In this document: piece after piece, positions 30,661 to 42,720 of the stretch
Layout of the letters: each line of letters starts with the position of its first letter
Position numbering within the stretch: the first letter of the stretch is position 1
Assembly (NCBI GenBank): GCA_027625915.1
Contig: JANTQA010000011.1
Span: 744,001 to 808,000 of the forward strand
Direction of reading: 5' to 3'
Length of the DNA stretch: 64,000 nt
Source: Anaeramoeba flamelloides
Lineage: Eukaryota > Metamonada > Anaeramoebidae
Program-made: the position numbers and the translations under genes
The notes under the pieces: generated by a model
Told to the model about the DNA's origin: nothing
Databases searched by the model: none
Seen by the model: the letters and a program-made list of their open reading frames with translations, nothing else

Positions 30661-32719
30661 TCACAAATAAACAAAAAATTAAAAAAAATCGAACAAATGA
30701 AAAATCAAAAAAAATTATTTTTTCAAATTTCAAAGAAAAAATAATTCTTTAAATAATACAAATAATTGATTCGCAATTTGAAAGATATTCATCCTATTAA
30801 AAATAGTTTTAAAATATAATAAAATGACTTCTTATCTGTTTAGAAAAAAAATAATTAAATTTTTTTACTATTATATTTGAAAAAAAATCTTCATAGAATC
30901 TGAAAAATTGGATTTTCCAACTTTAATTGATACATACCTTTGAAAATATTTTTTGATCAAAAGGTCTTTTATTAAACAATATTTTTTATTAAAATTGAAG
31001 TTATTAAAAATAGTAAAATCAACAAATATTTAATTTATTTTTGAAATAATTTTTTACTGATTATGTTGAGCAATATTAAAAAAATATTTTGATATTCGAT
31101 TATATCGAATATTAATTTTTCTAAAAAATCTCATAGATTAATATTTCAAATTATTAACTTTTGTTATTTGGAAATAATTTACTATTGATAAATATGATTT
31201 AATATACAAAAAGACAATATCTTTTAGTTGGGGTAATATATTAACTTTTCTATAATAACAGTTTTTAATCTTGTTTTGAAGATTACACAATTTTTTAATA
31301 ATTCATTTTTTTGTTTCTCTTCTCCGATCAAATATTTCTTAGAACAAAAAACAAAAACAATTTCAGATAATTTATTACCTACACAACACATCAAGAATAC
31401 TCATTTTTTCAGGAAATCGTATTCTAAAAATTTCAGTAAAAATTACTATCAAAAATTTTTATCACTTTCTCCAAAATCATCAAAAGTACATTTAAGAAAA
31501 AAAGAAGATATTGAAAATATTTCAAGCTTTTTTTAACAAAAATACTTTGATAATTTTTTTAATTTTAAATTAATGGTTATCTTAAGCAGATATAAAGTTT
31601 CTTTTTGAAATGGTAATTTTTCTAAAATTTCTAATTTTCAATTCTAAAAACAGATTTTTTGATTAAATATTGGAGGTCCTACTTATCCCAATATCTGAAA
31701 AAATACCTAACACGAAGGAAGGGTTTCAATAATTTTGAAAAGGGGTTTAAACAAAAATGTTAAATAAAAAAAAAATTTTTTTTTCCCAATATTTTTTTTT
31801 TTTTAAAAGTATCAACTAAAAGTTTAAAAAAAAGGCATCCCAAACTGCCTAATTTGCTCGTTTAAATCAATGTGGGTTGCCCTTTTCAAACATTCTGTCC
31901 TCACTTTTTTAAAAAAGTTGTAATAATAAATCAATGTCTTGGTAAAGATATAATCCATCAACAGGAAACAAATGAAAAAAGATCCAAAAGTTAAATTTAA
32001 ATTCAACAAAAAAGAAAATTCTCAAACTTAATTGATTACGAAAATTTAAAATTATTATTTTTACTTCTTTAAATCCCACACTATTTTCTAAATAAAACCT
32101 AAAAGGGCTTTTTAAATCCATCAATTTTTTTATTTCGAAAATTCCCAACAAACTTCAAAAATATTTTTTTTTTTCTTTGAAAAAGTGGGTCTGTTAAAAC
32201 TTGTATCCAATTTTAATGAATTAATTGAAATGATCAAAAAAAAGAGTGTTATAAGTTTGTATTAATATTTTTCCATTTTTATAAAAAGAAAAAATCAAGT
32301 GATCAATTTTTTGAAAAAATAGAAAAAAAGCTGAAAACAGACATAAACTTCAATATCTCAAAGGAACCTAATAGGATCTGAAGAGTGATCATTTTATTTT
32401 TGAAAAAGAAGGAAATTTTTTGAAAAAAAAGATACTTTTTGAAAAAAAAATATCAAAAAGGGAAATAAATTAGCTTTTGGATTGATTAAATTTACAAGAC
32501 CGATTAAATGGGTTAACTTAGAGGTATTTTCTTCAATTTTAGACCCTTAATTGAATTTATTCAGAAATTTTTACTCTATTTTTCATCATTAATTTTTTTT
32601 TTATCAAAACCCGTCATCCTCTTTTCAAAAAAATAAAAAAGATAAAAACACCTTTCAAAACAAAAGAAAGAAAAAAAAAGTAAAGAACAAAATAAATTGA
32701 AGAAAAAAAACTGTTTTGT
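30661..32719. other. Intergenic, one unexplained 86-codon frame
   Basis: The plus frame 31276-31536 (MKITQFFNNSFFCFSS, RKSYSKNFSKNYYQKFLSL) has no recognised family and could be chance in AT-rich DNA or a transposon relic. The rest is homopolymer-rich and without visible genes. Confidence 0.25.
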
Positions 32720-33877
32720 TTGAAAAGATTAAACAAGGATAAAAACACAACTAACCACTACTTAATATCAACAAGTATGCGTCCACTCATCAAAAACCAA
32801 TCAAAAACAAAAAAACGAACAAAGACCAAAAATCAAAAAAGGATTGAACAATTGATGTCCTTGAACAATGGATCAGTTGAAGGCTTACCAAAAGTATCTC
32901 TGTTGTGGCCTAATTGCCCAAATGAAATTTATGTTCATAAAAATTATTTAAGCAAATATCATTTGACTTACAAGGAATTATTTTATTTTATGATCAAAAA
33001 ATTCAATCTGACACCTCCATTAAACAAAACTAAGGGCAGTGATCAACAAAAATATGAAAAAGTCAATCCTAAAGATACTCAGTGGTATCGTTTCGTCTTT
33101 CACAAAAGCTGGGAAATTGATCAAAAAGATCTCGATTATGCGTTCTCAAAATTGTTCACCAAAGAGTATATGAAAATTGGGAAAAAATTTAAATTAGCAT
33201 CCAAAGAGCATCCCAATTATTTCAAGGGGATCAAAGATCAAATCTTTTTTGAACAAGATTATCAATTACCTTGTGAAGTGTTAATTTCAAAGGATACCTT
33301 AGTAGAACTGTTTACTCCTCAATTTAAAAAAAACATCCAGAATGAAAGCAACGAAAGCACAAATGGCAAAAAAAAACGAAAGCCAAATCCCAAAATCAAA
33401 AAATTACACAGAGGCATGAGCTTCTTTTTTGAGGCAAGATTTAATTTGAAAAACGCCACTAGAATGGACCGAGATGTTCTCAGGTATGCAAGAAATAAAG
33501 TTAGTTTGCAAAATTGCAAGGAAAATAAACAGACGAATTATCAAAGTAATAAATTTGATCGTAATGATGAACCAACAAGAAAGAGGATAAGAAGAAAAAG
33601 AAAAAAGAAACAGAAACAGAAACAGAAACACAAATCAATAAAACTATTACAACTCAAAACAATCAACCAAAAAAATGAGAATTTGCAGGTTGAAATGCCC
33701 CTTGAAAAACAAGCAATCAAAACGAAAAAAAGAACGAAAAACAAACCCAAGAAGAGAAAGCTATTAATAAAAAATGAATCAAAAAAGAAGCAGAATTTGG
33801 AATCAGAAAGTGAGGATATAAAAGAACTTGTCGACGCTTTGGTGCAATTTTGGAAAATGAATAGTGAACTGATATAA
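32720..33877 (+). CDS. Unknown Lys-rich protein, probably nuclear
   Basis: A 385 aa uninterrupted frame; ATG at 32720 (MKRLNKDKN), with a second in-frame Met at 32777 (MRPLIKNQS) as an alternative. After a basic leader, residues of about 50-200 look globular (GLPKVSLLWPNCPNEIYVHK, TPPLNKTKGSDQQKYEKVNP, WYRFVFHKSWEIDQKDL, YQLPCEVLISKDTLVELF). A Lys-rich linker, a second conserved-looking block (LHRGMSFFFEARFNLKNATR, MDRDVLRYARNKVSL) and then long Lys/Arg runs (RKRIRRKRKKKQKQKQK) follow. The C-terminus is acidic then aromatic (DALVQFWKMNSELI). The basic tracts suggest nuclear localisation or nucleic-acid binding. I recognise no family. Codon texture is coding-like throughout. Confidence 0.7.
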   Translation: MKRLNKDKNTTNHYLISTSMRPLIKNQSKTKKRTKTKNQKRIEQLMSLNNGSVEGLPKVSLLWPNCPNEIYVHKNYLSKYHLTYKELFYFMIKKFNLTPPLNKTKGSDQQKYEKVNPKDTQWYRFVFHKSWEIDQKDLDYAFSKLFTKEYMKIGKKFKLASKEHPNYFKGIKDQIFFEQDYQLPCEVLISKDTLVELFTPQFKKNIQNESNESTNGKKKRKPNPKIKKLHRGMSFFFEARFNLKNATRMDRDVLRYARNKVSLQNCKENKQTNYQSNKFDRNDEPTRKRIRRKRKKKQKQKQKHKSIKLLQLKTINQKNENLQVEMPLEKQAIKTKKRTKNKPKKRKLLIKNESKKKQNLESESEDIKELVDALVQFWKMNSELI

Positions 33878-34313
33878 TGTTTTCATTTTATTAATTTATT
33901 TGTTTTTTTAATTAAGATCTATTTTTTTTAATTTTTAATTTATATTTTTTAACTAATATTTTGTTGTAAATTAACAACTTTTTTTATTATTTTCTTCTGT
34001 ATTGAGATTTCTATTGAGTAAATGTAATTATTTTCTATTTTAATGTATAAAATAATAATAATTGAACAAATTTATTTTTTATATTTATTTGAATTATTTT
34101 TCTATTTTATTATTGATAAAAAAAAAAAACCTGGAACAGAAATAATCCCAGTCACTATTTTTGGTTGTTAATATTAGGGAAATTGTCTGTAGTTACTGAA
34201 TGGTTTCTTATATTTAAAAATCAACTTTTTAAAATCATTTCTTTATTTTCTGACTGAAAGGGGAAATATATTGTCTACTGTTAAAATAAATAAAAAAAAA
34301 ATCATGTTTTTTA

Positions 34314-34960
34314 AGGGACTAGTGTCTACCAAGGAGAATCCTAAGATTAAAGTTTGTTGTAATTGGGTGTAAATTACTTTAGTGTTGTATCGTTCAAATG
34401 TATCTAAAAAATATATTAGTCAAGTAGTAATATTTGATAATCTCATCATTTTAAAAATGATCCTTCTATAAGTAAAAAATCTCAATTTTATGAAAAAAAA
34501 CTACATTTTGACAAATTTAAAGGTTGAGTTATCGATCTGAAAACTATAAAGTTGTAAAATATCTTTCTTTTGTTTGTCGAGAAATGTAGATTAGTTTCTA
34601 AAAAATTTGTTTTTTTTAAAAAATTAAATAATTGACCTAAAGTTTTTTTTTTACCAATTATTTCTGAAATCATGGGAATATAATCATGTTAAAATTAGCT
34701 TTAACAAAAGAAACAAAAATAATCAGTCTTTGGGTTTTTATTTGATGATTATTGAGATAATCATGAAATTAAAAAAAAAAAAAAAATATTTACTTTAATT
34801 TGTTCTAAATCTAAATTATTAAATACCAGAATACTGTTAATTAGAGTTTCTATTTTTAGATTTGGAAAAGGAATTGAAAAAATTGCTTAAATGAAAATTT
34901 TTACTTGTGATCCTTGTTAAAAAATGTAATAAAATATTAGGTAATAACTTTTATAATAAT
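34314..34960 (+). repeat. Dispersed repeat (TTAAGGGACTAGT start), copy 1
   Basis: It starts at TTAAGGGACTAGTGTC (34310-34325). From 34510 it is collinear with 46390-46850: CAAATTATTTCTCAAATCAT-type string, AATAATCAGTCTTTGGG / AATAATCAATTTTGAAG, AAATACCAGAATACTGTTA / AAATACTGGAATAGTGTTA, TTCTATTTTTAGATTTGG / TTCTATTTTTAGATTTTG, AAAAGGAATTGAAAA / AAAAGGAATTAAAAA, ATTAGGTAATA. A third partial copy is near 35930-36060. Confidence 0.6.
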
Positions 34961-34964
34961 CTAG

Positions 34965-35340
34965 ATTTCAAAAATTTTGACTCACTTTATAATTTTAATT
35001 GAAGTTGTTTTGAGGGTTTGTTTCATTATTCTTTACAAAAAATATTTTCAAATTTTTGGATCAGAATCATTTTTTCTAATTTTGCAAATTTTTTTTTTTT
35101 TTTTTTTTTCTTTTTCTTTTGTTTTTTTGATACTTTTTTTTTTTTTTTTTGCAAAAGATCATGTGGAAAATAAAAAGATCTTCGAAAAGGTAAACAATCA
35201 CTATGAAAATTGAGACTATGTAATGTCTTTTAAAATGAATTATATTATATGTAAAAAATCTTTTTAATTGCTTTTTTTCTGTGAAACTTCAGTAATATAC
35301 AATCAGTAATGCCTATTTCAAAAATTGTGACTCACCTAAA
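34965..35340 (+). repeat. Dispersed ~400 bp repeat with direct ends (copy 2)
   Basis: Second copy of the element at 8390-8800, same orientation. Ends CAAAAATTTTGACTCAC (left) and CAAAAATTGTGACTCACC (right) are in direct orientation. It abuts the right side of the repeat at 34314-34960. Confidence 0.75.
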
Positions 35341-38258
35341 ATAATAAATGTAAAAAAATATATTCTTTTCGTATTCAAGAACAATTAAATATTAAATCTG
35401 ATTTTTAATTCACTTTTAAATTTATTTTAAAATATATAAAAAAGATATTTTAAAAATTGAAAAAAACAAAAACTAAAAAAAAAGTGAATTACAATTTCTA
35501 TAATCAGTATTATAAATAATTTATTATGTATTAAACTGAAAAAATGTTAAAAACAGAATAGATTTTGTTAATAATTTATTTCATTTTAAAAGATATTACA
35601 TCGTCTCAATTTTCTTTCTGATTATTTTCCTTTTCGATGATCTTTTTTTTTCCTCATTTTTTGAGAAAAAAAAAGGATCAAAAAAAAAAGGTATAGAAAA
35701 GAAAAAAGAAAAAATTATATTAAAAAAAAAAAAAATTTAAGAAATGAAATAAAAAATTGAAGAAACTATAAAATCTGTTTTTTATCTAAAAATTGAAAAA
35801 AAATGATTAAAATAAGAATCAAACTTTTAAAAAAGACACTTTCATAACAGTATAAAGAGTCCCCTCATTTTTTTAAAAATATTTTTGCTTATTTTGTTCA
35901 ATTTCTCAAATAGTGAAAATTAATAGTAAAAAATCAATTATTCAGTTAATGGATTAATTTTTTATCTATAGTCAGATAACTTCAAAGTTGCAAAATATCT
36001 TTATTAATAATATTTCGTTATATACAATTTAGTTGAAAAAATTTCAGATTTGAAGATAAGTTTCTTAAATAAGTATCAATATTAATATTTTTTTATCAAA
36101 TTCTTTAGATTTTTTACTACTAAAATGAATGATTTATAATAGATATAATATATTTTGATATATTGTTTAAATAAATATAATTTATACATATATTTGAATT
36201 ATTGTGTGTTAATATTATTGTAAAGTTGCTAAAAGAATAATTTCCACTAGGTTCTTCATTTATATGTATATTTTGACTCTTTAGAAACTAATTTATTTTT
36301 CATTGTTATAACAGAGAAATACAGTCTTGTTTTATTTATAATGTGTACTTATCTAATTTTTTTTAATAATAAAACAATTCTTGAAACACCTTTATAAACA
36401 AGTAACCAATGAAACAACCATTTCTATTTATTTTTGTCATTCTTTAGAGATATTAAATAGATTTTTTAATTCTGTTTTTTTTAATTTTTTGAAAGAAATA
36501 TAATAGATATTTTTTTTTTTACTTTTTCTTAACCATTTTTGTTTTATTTTAAAATTGGAAACTGTTTTACTTTTGAGACTTTATATTGATTTATCTCGGA
36601 TCTCTAAAAGTTAAAATACAATTCCATAATTTGAAAAGAAAAAAAAGAAAATAATTAACAGAAAAAATAAAAAAACCTAGGCAAAATTTGAAAAAATAGG
36701 AAAATTTTTGTTTTTGAGATTATTTTATAAAAATTTTTTTCTCAAAGTTCACTTTATTCAATAACCAAAAGATGTGAGTAAAGAACACTCATCGGTGCCC
36801 CTAATGAGCACACAATCCTTAATCTGGTTTGGAAATTAAATAGTAAGATTTACATTACTAATCTTTGAAAATTTAAGGGGGTAAAATTTCTTCGACTTAT
36901 CTTTTTTTCAATTCTTTTTAATCCTTGTTTCTTTAGGATTCTTAGTTTATCCATAAAACAGAAAAGTTAAAATAACAAAGTACCAAAGAAAAACAAATCA
37001 AAATGTCTCTCTAGAAATATATATAACAAACTAAAACAATGTAAAAAGAAAATAGAAGATAAATATAAACCCCTTTTATTTTCAAATATGATTGTTCTCA
37101 AAAATTACAGTATTAAACTTTACAAATTGTTCTTCAAACTTTCTGATTTATTAGAACTTCATAGTTTTTTGTGACATCTAAAAAACAGAGACCAAACCCT
37201 TTTTGTGCTATTATAAAAATTGAACAGAAGGATATAATTAAGATTTAAAGGAGTAGCCAACAAAAAGGAAAATTTTTCACTTTTTTACGATTTTGAAAAC
37301 GATCAAAAAATAGCATTTTTTTCTTTGGATTTGTACCTTAATGATTTTTATTATAAAAAGTACTTCATTCATTAGATTTTTTAATTTTTTTTTTAAAAAG
37401 TCTCAAAGAAAATACAACAATAGAATATTGAGTTGAATTGCTTAAAATAGTGTTTCAAAGGTTGAATGACTTATCTTTTATCCTTCTCTCAACATTGTAA
37501 TGAGGTATTTAATTTTTCTTCATTTATTTTTTTCATCATTTTTGTAATTTTTTTAATCATGACAAGAAAAAGCCATAATAAAGATTTTTTTATCAGTGGC
37601 ATTTTGGACAAATGTATTTTGTTTAAAAAGAACAACAACATTACAATTGGGAGAATCACAAAAGGAAATACCAATAGGGTTTAAATAGCTAGAGGAATTC
37701 CCAAAAAATTATAATTATCCCAAAACCATATCTTGTTAGGGTTTTAAACACTTGGGTTTGAGGTGATTGGAGAAGTGAATATGATTATATGTTACCAAAT
37801 TTTAAACCATAATATAGCTATAAGTTTTATTCCAAGAATCTCAAATTATCATCTCCCAAAAAAAACTATTTATTATGAAAAAAAAATTTAAATCGAACCA
37901 ATTTTATCAATTCTTTTCTCTTTTTGATATTGTTTAACATTACTAAAAATAAAATATCAAATAATTTTTAAAATTTTTATAGAATCTATAATCATACACC
38001 ACTACAACAAAATACCCTTTTACTTATCTCTCTTAATTTTTTATCACGTACTATTGTGTATCTACTCCCTTAACAAAGTTAAATTATCAACTAATAAGCT
38101 TGTATATTTCTAAAATGTTTAAATGTATAAATGTAAAGGCAATACACAAATTATGTTTATTCCTCATCTAATTATTAAATGTAACTTTTCATTTTTTTTA
38201 ATTCAACAAATTCTTTTTTATTCACTTAGAGATTAATTTTATTTAAAACACAAAAGTT
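35341..38258. other. Intergenic upstream of RPS25; no gene supported
   Basis: A/T-rich. It holds a partial copy of the 34314 repeat (about 35930-36060: AACTTCAAAGTTGCAAAATATC). A slightly GC-richer patch near 36775-36840 (CATCGGTGCCCCTAATGAGC) is unexplained. The ORFs around 37466-37684 lack coding character. Confidence 0.35.
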
Positions 38259-38716
38259 ATGCCACCAAAAAAAGCACCAAAATCAAAAGCCGCCCAACTC
38301 AAAGCAAAAGGAGGAAAGAAAAAAAAGAAGAAGTGGACCCAAGGAAAAGTCCAAGAAAAAGTCATTAGAACCACTTATATGGATCAAGAAACTTGGGACA
38401 GACTTTACAAAGAAGGTTTGTTTATTTTTATTTTTTTTTTTTTTAACTTTTGCTTTATTTTTTTGTTTACTTTTTTCTTTGTTTCTTTTTTATTTTCGAA
38501 TATAAAATTTCTTACTAACAAATTAAAAACCCATTCACAACAATAGTACCAAACTATAAAGTCATCACTCCAGGTATTGTTTCCGATCGTATGAAAATTT
38601 CTGTTTCTTTGGCAAGAAAGGCCATTCTTGAACTTGAAAAAGAGAAGAAAATTAAGCCAGTTATCAAACATAACAAACAATTAATTTATACCCGTGCTCA
38701 TGGTAAAACAAAATAA
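38259..38716 (+). CDS. RPS25: 40S ribosomal protein S25 (eS25)
   Basis: Small-subunit ribosomal protein, 108 aa. Exon 1 is 38259-38415 and exon 2 is 38547-38716, with a 131 nt intron (GTTTGT...AATAG) splitting a Val codon in phase 1. The N-terminal tail is Lys-rich ([20 protein letters not shown]), as in the family. The winged-helix core reads [50 protein letters not shown] and [15 protein letters not shown], closely following eS25. TAA at 38714-38716. Slightly shorter than animal eS25 (about 125 aa) at the N-terminus. Confidence 0.96.
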
Positions 38717-39595
38717 TTTTTCAACCTCCTTCTTTGTTGTTGAGAACAACATAATACATAAATTATAAAGCCTAAAAAAAAAAAAATAAAAAAAAAAAAT
38801 AAAAACAAAAACGTGCCAAATAACAGTTGTCACAATATTTACACACAGAATTTTCTGAATACAAATTAGAAATTTCAATCAAAAAATAAAAAGCCTAGTC
38901 GATCGAAAACATAATTAGAAATATTTTCCTTTTTAAAGCTTTTGAACTTTTTTATTTGGAACTTTTATGAGATGATCTTTTATCAGATTTGATTTCTTTT
39001 TGTTTTTTTTCTGAAAATCTGGTTTCTATGAAGAATTGCAATGAATCTTTTGATAAGAAAGTGGCCAACCTACCATTTACCAACTTTACAATTGCTTAAG
39101 AATTCAAGATTTATTTTTTGTGGATCCTTTATTTTGATCATTACATTTCAAACAAAAATTATCTAACTGGACATAAGATAGTTTTTTTAGAGTAATTTTA
39201 TATTTTATTATTTTTTAATCATTTAATTGTATTTGGATTGTTTATATTGTTGTGTTCGTGCTAAATTTTTCAGAAAAAGGAAGGGTTACTAACTTTAGAG
39301 AATAGAAACTCAAATTCAAAATTTTTTCTTGTTAAAACAGTTCAAAGAATCACAATAATGCAATTACATTCAAATTGCAAACTTTGTTTTATTTTTTGAA
39401 TTTAAAAAAATCCTTTGATTCATCTTTTGTTTTTTTCTTTTCATTTCGTTTTTACTAGTTACCTGTTCTACCAATAAATTGTTTTGAAAACAAAGAAATA
39501 GAAGGTAAAAGTTAAGTTCTTTTAAAAAAGAATAATTCAAATAAAATTAGTTGGTGACATCTTACCATTTGATCGATCAATAATTACTATAACTC
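38717..39595. other. Downstream of RPS25; no feature seen
   Basis: A/T-rich spacer with no recognised gene or repeat. Confidence 0.35.
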
Positions 39596-40066
39596 TTACG
39601 ACCCTACAGCGAAAATTATAAGATATAGAAATTAGTTGTCTATTATAAAATTGTGTTTTATGAAAGAGAAAATTCAATTTCAATCATAAGGATCAAAAAT
39701 TAAACTTCCTCTTACTTCATTAGAGTTATTTTTTTGATAAAAAACCAAGATCAAAAATTCAATTTCATAAAGAATATAAATTTCAGAACCATCAAAACCT
39801 GATTGTATTTTTCGATCATTGTTTTTAAATTGTTTAAACTGAGATTTTAACAATTTTGGAAATTGAAGATCCACACTAATGTAAAAATTTTTATCAATTT
39901 ATTTATCAAAAATAAAACTAAAAATTTGGATTTCATGATTTTTTTTTCTTCTATTTTAAATTTTAAAGTTGTTGATAAAACTATTATAACCATTTGATGG
40001 TTAATTATAAAGGAAAATTTTTCATAATAGAAATACAATTTGTTTGTCTTATAAATTTTCACCTCA
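39596..40066. repeat. TACCATGAAA-end repeat, copy 2
   Basis: Left part TAAGATATAGAAATTAGTTG, TCTATTATAAAATTGTGTTT and TTACTTCATTAGAGTTATTT matches 43300-43420. Right part has ATAACCATTTGATGG, and ATAGAAATACAATTTG then GTCTTATAAATTTTCA mirrors the left end. About 470 bp, probably the undisturbed length of the family. Confidence 0.7.
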
Positions 40067-40665
40067 AGTTGAATCTGGTTGTGTTAAAATTAACCAGAAA
40101 ATGTTGATGATACAGGATTTAATAAGAAGTTGTGAAAAATTCAAAAAATAATTTTTTTTTTTTCATATTATTAATTTCAGGTATGTTCATATTTTTTTTA
40201 ATAGAGTTTAGATATATGATAAAGAGGAAAAAGAATAGAAAAAAAAAAACAGAACTTATTTTTGGTGAAAAAAATTTACATTCAATTTCAATAAAAAACT
40301 GGAAATATAAAAAGTGTACAAATAATTTTTTAAACAATTTAATGCAGTAATATGCTTTCAATGCAATTTGAAATTTTGTTGAGATTAAATAAGATAGGAA
40401 AACGATTTTTATGATCAAGAAAATAATAAACAGCAATTTTTACCCTAAAAAAATAATATCCTATAAAATGGATATCAGAAAATTTATAATCTCATATTTA
40501 TGTAATACAATACTAAGAAAAAAAAAAATTATTATCAAGAATCGATAAATGGTAGCGAATAATTTTGGGGATTTAAATACTTTTTTGAAAATTTGGGTTT
40601 AAAAGAAAAATTTTAAAATATATTTGCCCCAATTTCTTGGACATAACTTATAGCTGTTTGGAAAG

Positions 40666-40912
40666 GTGAGTACTTTTTTAAAAACTTTTGTTCAAGTTTT
40701 CAATTTTAAAAAAGTGAAAAATTGTTTAGAAGCAAAACTTTTTGAAAGTTATCAATTTTAAAAAAGTAAAGATCGAGGCTTTCAATCTGAGGTAGAGGAT
40801 GGAGTGAGAAGAAACGTAATTTTTTGATAAATGTCATTAATTTTTTAAAACAGAAAACTGTAAAAAGGTTTTAATTGTAACAATCTAAAAAAAAAAAAAA
40901 AAAAGTACTCAC
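40666..40912. repeat. Small inverted-repeat element
   Basis: GTGAGTACTTTTTT at the left is mirrored by AAAAAAGTACTCAC at the right, about 250 bp apart, with imperfect internal tandem CAATTTTAAAAAAGT strings. MITE-like. Confidence 0.6.
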
Positions 40913-41219
40913 TGTTTTAAAATTGCTGTATTAAAATTATTTATTTATATTTAAAAATAGAAACAATTTTTATTAAATTCACATTTTTAGTGAATTTCTG
41001 TTTCTTGATCAATCTATTGGTAGAGGTTAAAAAAAAAATTAAAAATTGATTAAATTTTCAAAGAGAGTAAAAAAGAAATAAAGAAAGAGAAGGCGACTCT
41101 AGATATTAAAAAAGCAAAGGCAAAAACACAAACAAAAATTAAAAGATAAAGATAAAGAAAAAGAAAAAGAAAAAGAAAATCAAAAAAAAAAAGAAAAAAG
41201 CAGGTAATTAAAAAATGAA

Positions 41220-42392
41220 TTAATCTTTTAACAGTTCAAATGCAATTCTTCTTTCTTCTACGAGTTCCTCAACATTTTTCTTGATCATTTTTTTGCAAAA
41301 ATCATTTGGTTTGAGATCTTTAGCTATTTGCCAAGTTCCGTTTTTACAGGTACAAGGGAACGAAAAAATTAAATTTTCTGGGACATTATAGGGGTTGTTA
41401 TCAGAAATTACGCCCATTGAAACATAGTTTTCGGTGCCATAAATCCAAGATTTCAAACAGTCGATAATGGCGTTTGCAGCTGATCCTGCGGAGGATCTGC
41501 CGCGTTTTAAGAGCACCTCTTTCCCCCTCATTTGGTTGATTTTTTGGAATTCGCCATAGATCCATTCTTCCTCGACTAATTCAGTGAGGGGCGTTTTCTT
41601 GGAGCCTTCTAATAGGTAGCCATTCGACAAGTCCACAAATTGGCTTGCAGAGTGGTTTCCCCATGTGAAAACGTTTTTAATGTTACTGACATTTTTGTTT
41701 AATTTCCTTGACAATTGGGAAATGGATCTGTTCATATCCAATCGTGTTAGTGCGATTATGTTTTCTTTAGGGATATTTTCGGCAAATTTGGTTGTAACGA
41801 GTGCGTTTGTGTTGACAGGGTTACCGACGACAACCACTTTCACAGTCCTTTTGGCAACAAGAGAAAGTGCCTTTCCTTGGATCTTGAAAATTGGTGCATT
41901 TTTCCCTAAAAGATCTTTCCTTGTTTGGTTTTCTTTAAGGGCACGAGGCAAAGACAAAGAAAGGGAAAAAAATTCGATTCAGGTCAAAAGATGAAAATTA
42001 AAAAAAAAAATTTAATGCAAAAATTTTGAAATGGTTAATATCCAGAATTTCAATAAAGAAACCAATCCACATAAAAGGGTTTTGAAAGGGAAACATTTAA
42101 ACTTACTGTTACGGGGATAAGCACCAAGTAGGATTGCATAGTCTGCGTCACGAAATCCTTCAAATGGATCCGTTGTGCAAATGGTTTTGTTGATTAAATG
42201 GAAGTTTGAATCTTGAAGCTCCATAACTAGCCCCTCCAAGATCGACATACCTGGTTCAATATCGATGAGGTTCAGGTTAAAGGGCTGATCAGTGCCAAAT
42301 AATTCACCAGAACTGATCCTAAAGATCAGCGAATATGCAATGTTTCCTGCGGCACCAGTAATTGCGACTGTTATTGGTTCTTTTTGAGTCAT
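41220..42392 (-). CDS. MDH1: Cytosolic-type malate dehydrogenase
   Basis: NAD-dependent malate/oxaloacetate oxidoreductase, 332 aa, close to the usual ~334 aa of cytosolic MDH. Exon 1 is 42392-42107 and exon 2 is 41932-41220; the 174 nt intron has donor GTAAGT and the unusual acceptor CTTAAAG, phase 1. Rossmann motif VAITGAAGNIAYSL, then FGTDQPFNLNLIDIEPGM. Across the junction the protein reads YPRN-KNQTRKDLLGKNAPIF, keeping both substrate arginines and the exact spacing of PRREGMERKDLL in animal MDH1. Active-site LTRLDMNR (Asp/Arg) and WGNHSASQ (catalytic His), then SMGVISDNNPYNVPENLIFSF. No targeting peptide, so cytosolic. Both exons are clearly richer in G+C than their flanks. Confidence 0.95.
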
Positions 42393-42720
42393 TGTAATTT
42401 GTAAGTTTTGAAATCTTTTATTCTCAAAGGACGGAAGGCAAAATGATAAAAAAATAAAACTTGAAATAAAGTATGAATTTTTTTTGTTTTATAACTAGTT
42501 TACCCGTTTGGTTGTATCAATGGTAATTTTTTTTTCCTCAAATTTCACAGAACTTTAATTCAATTGATATTTTTCCATTTTTTTATCATTTAGCACTATT
42601 AATTTGATATTTCAATTTGTGAGACTTTAATAAAGTAGTGGGTCATTTGTTTGTTGACAATAACCGTTTATTCTTTAAAAGTAAACAAAAAAAACTTTTA
42701 ATTTTCCATTTTTCCTAAAA

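Noticed and set aside
36775-36840. Possible small RNA gene (CATCGGTGCCCCTAATGAGC)
   Set aside because: No tRNA, snRNA or snoRNA boxes could be matched, only a short stem; insufficient support.
37466-37684. Frame with ILFKKNNNITIGRITKGN that recalls the start of an FHA domain
   Set aside because: Too short, no RxxSxxH or NG motif follows, and the upstream half is a T-rich run; likely chance.
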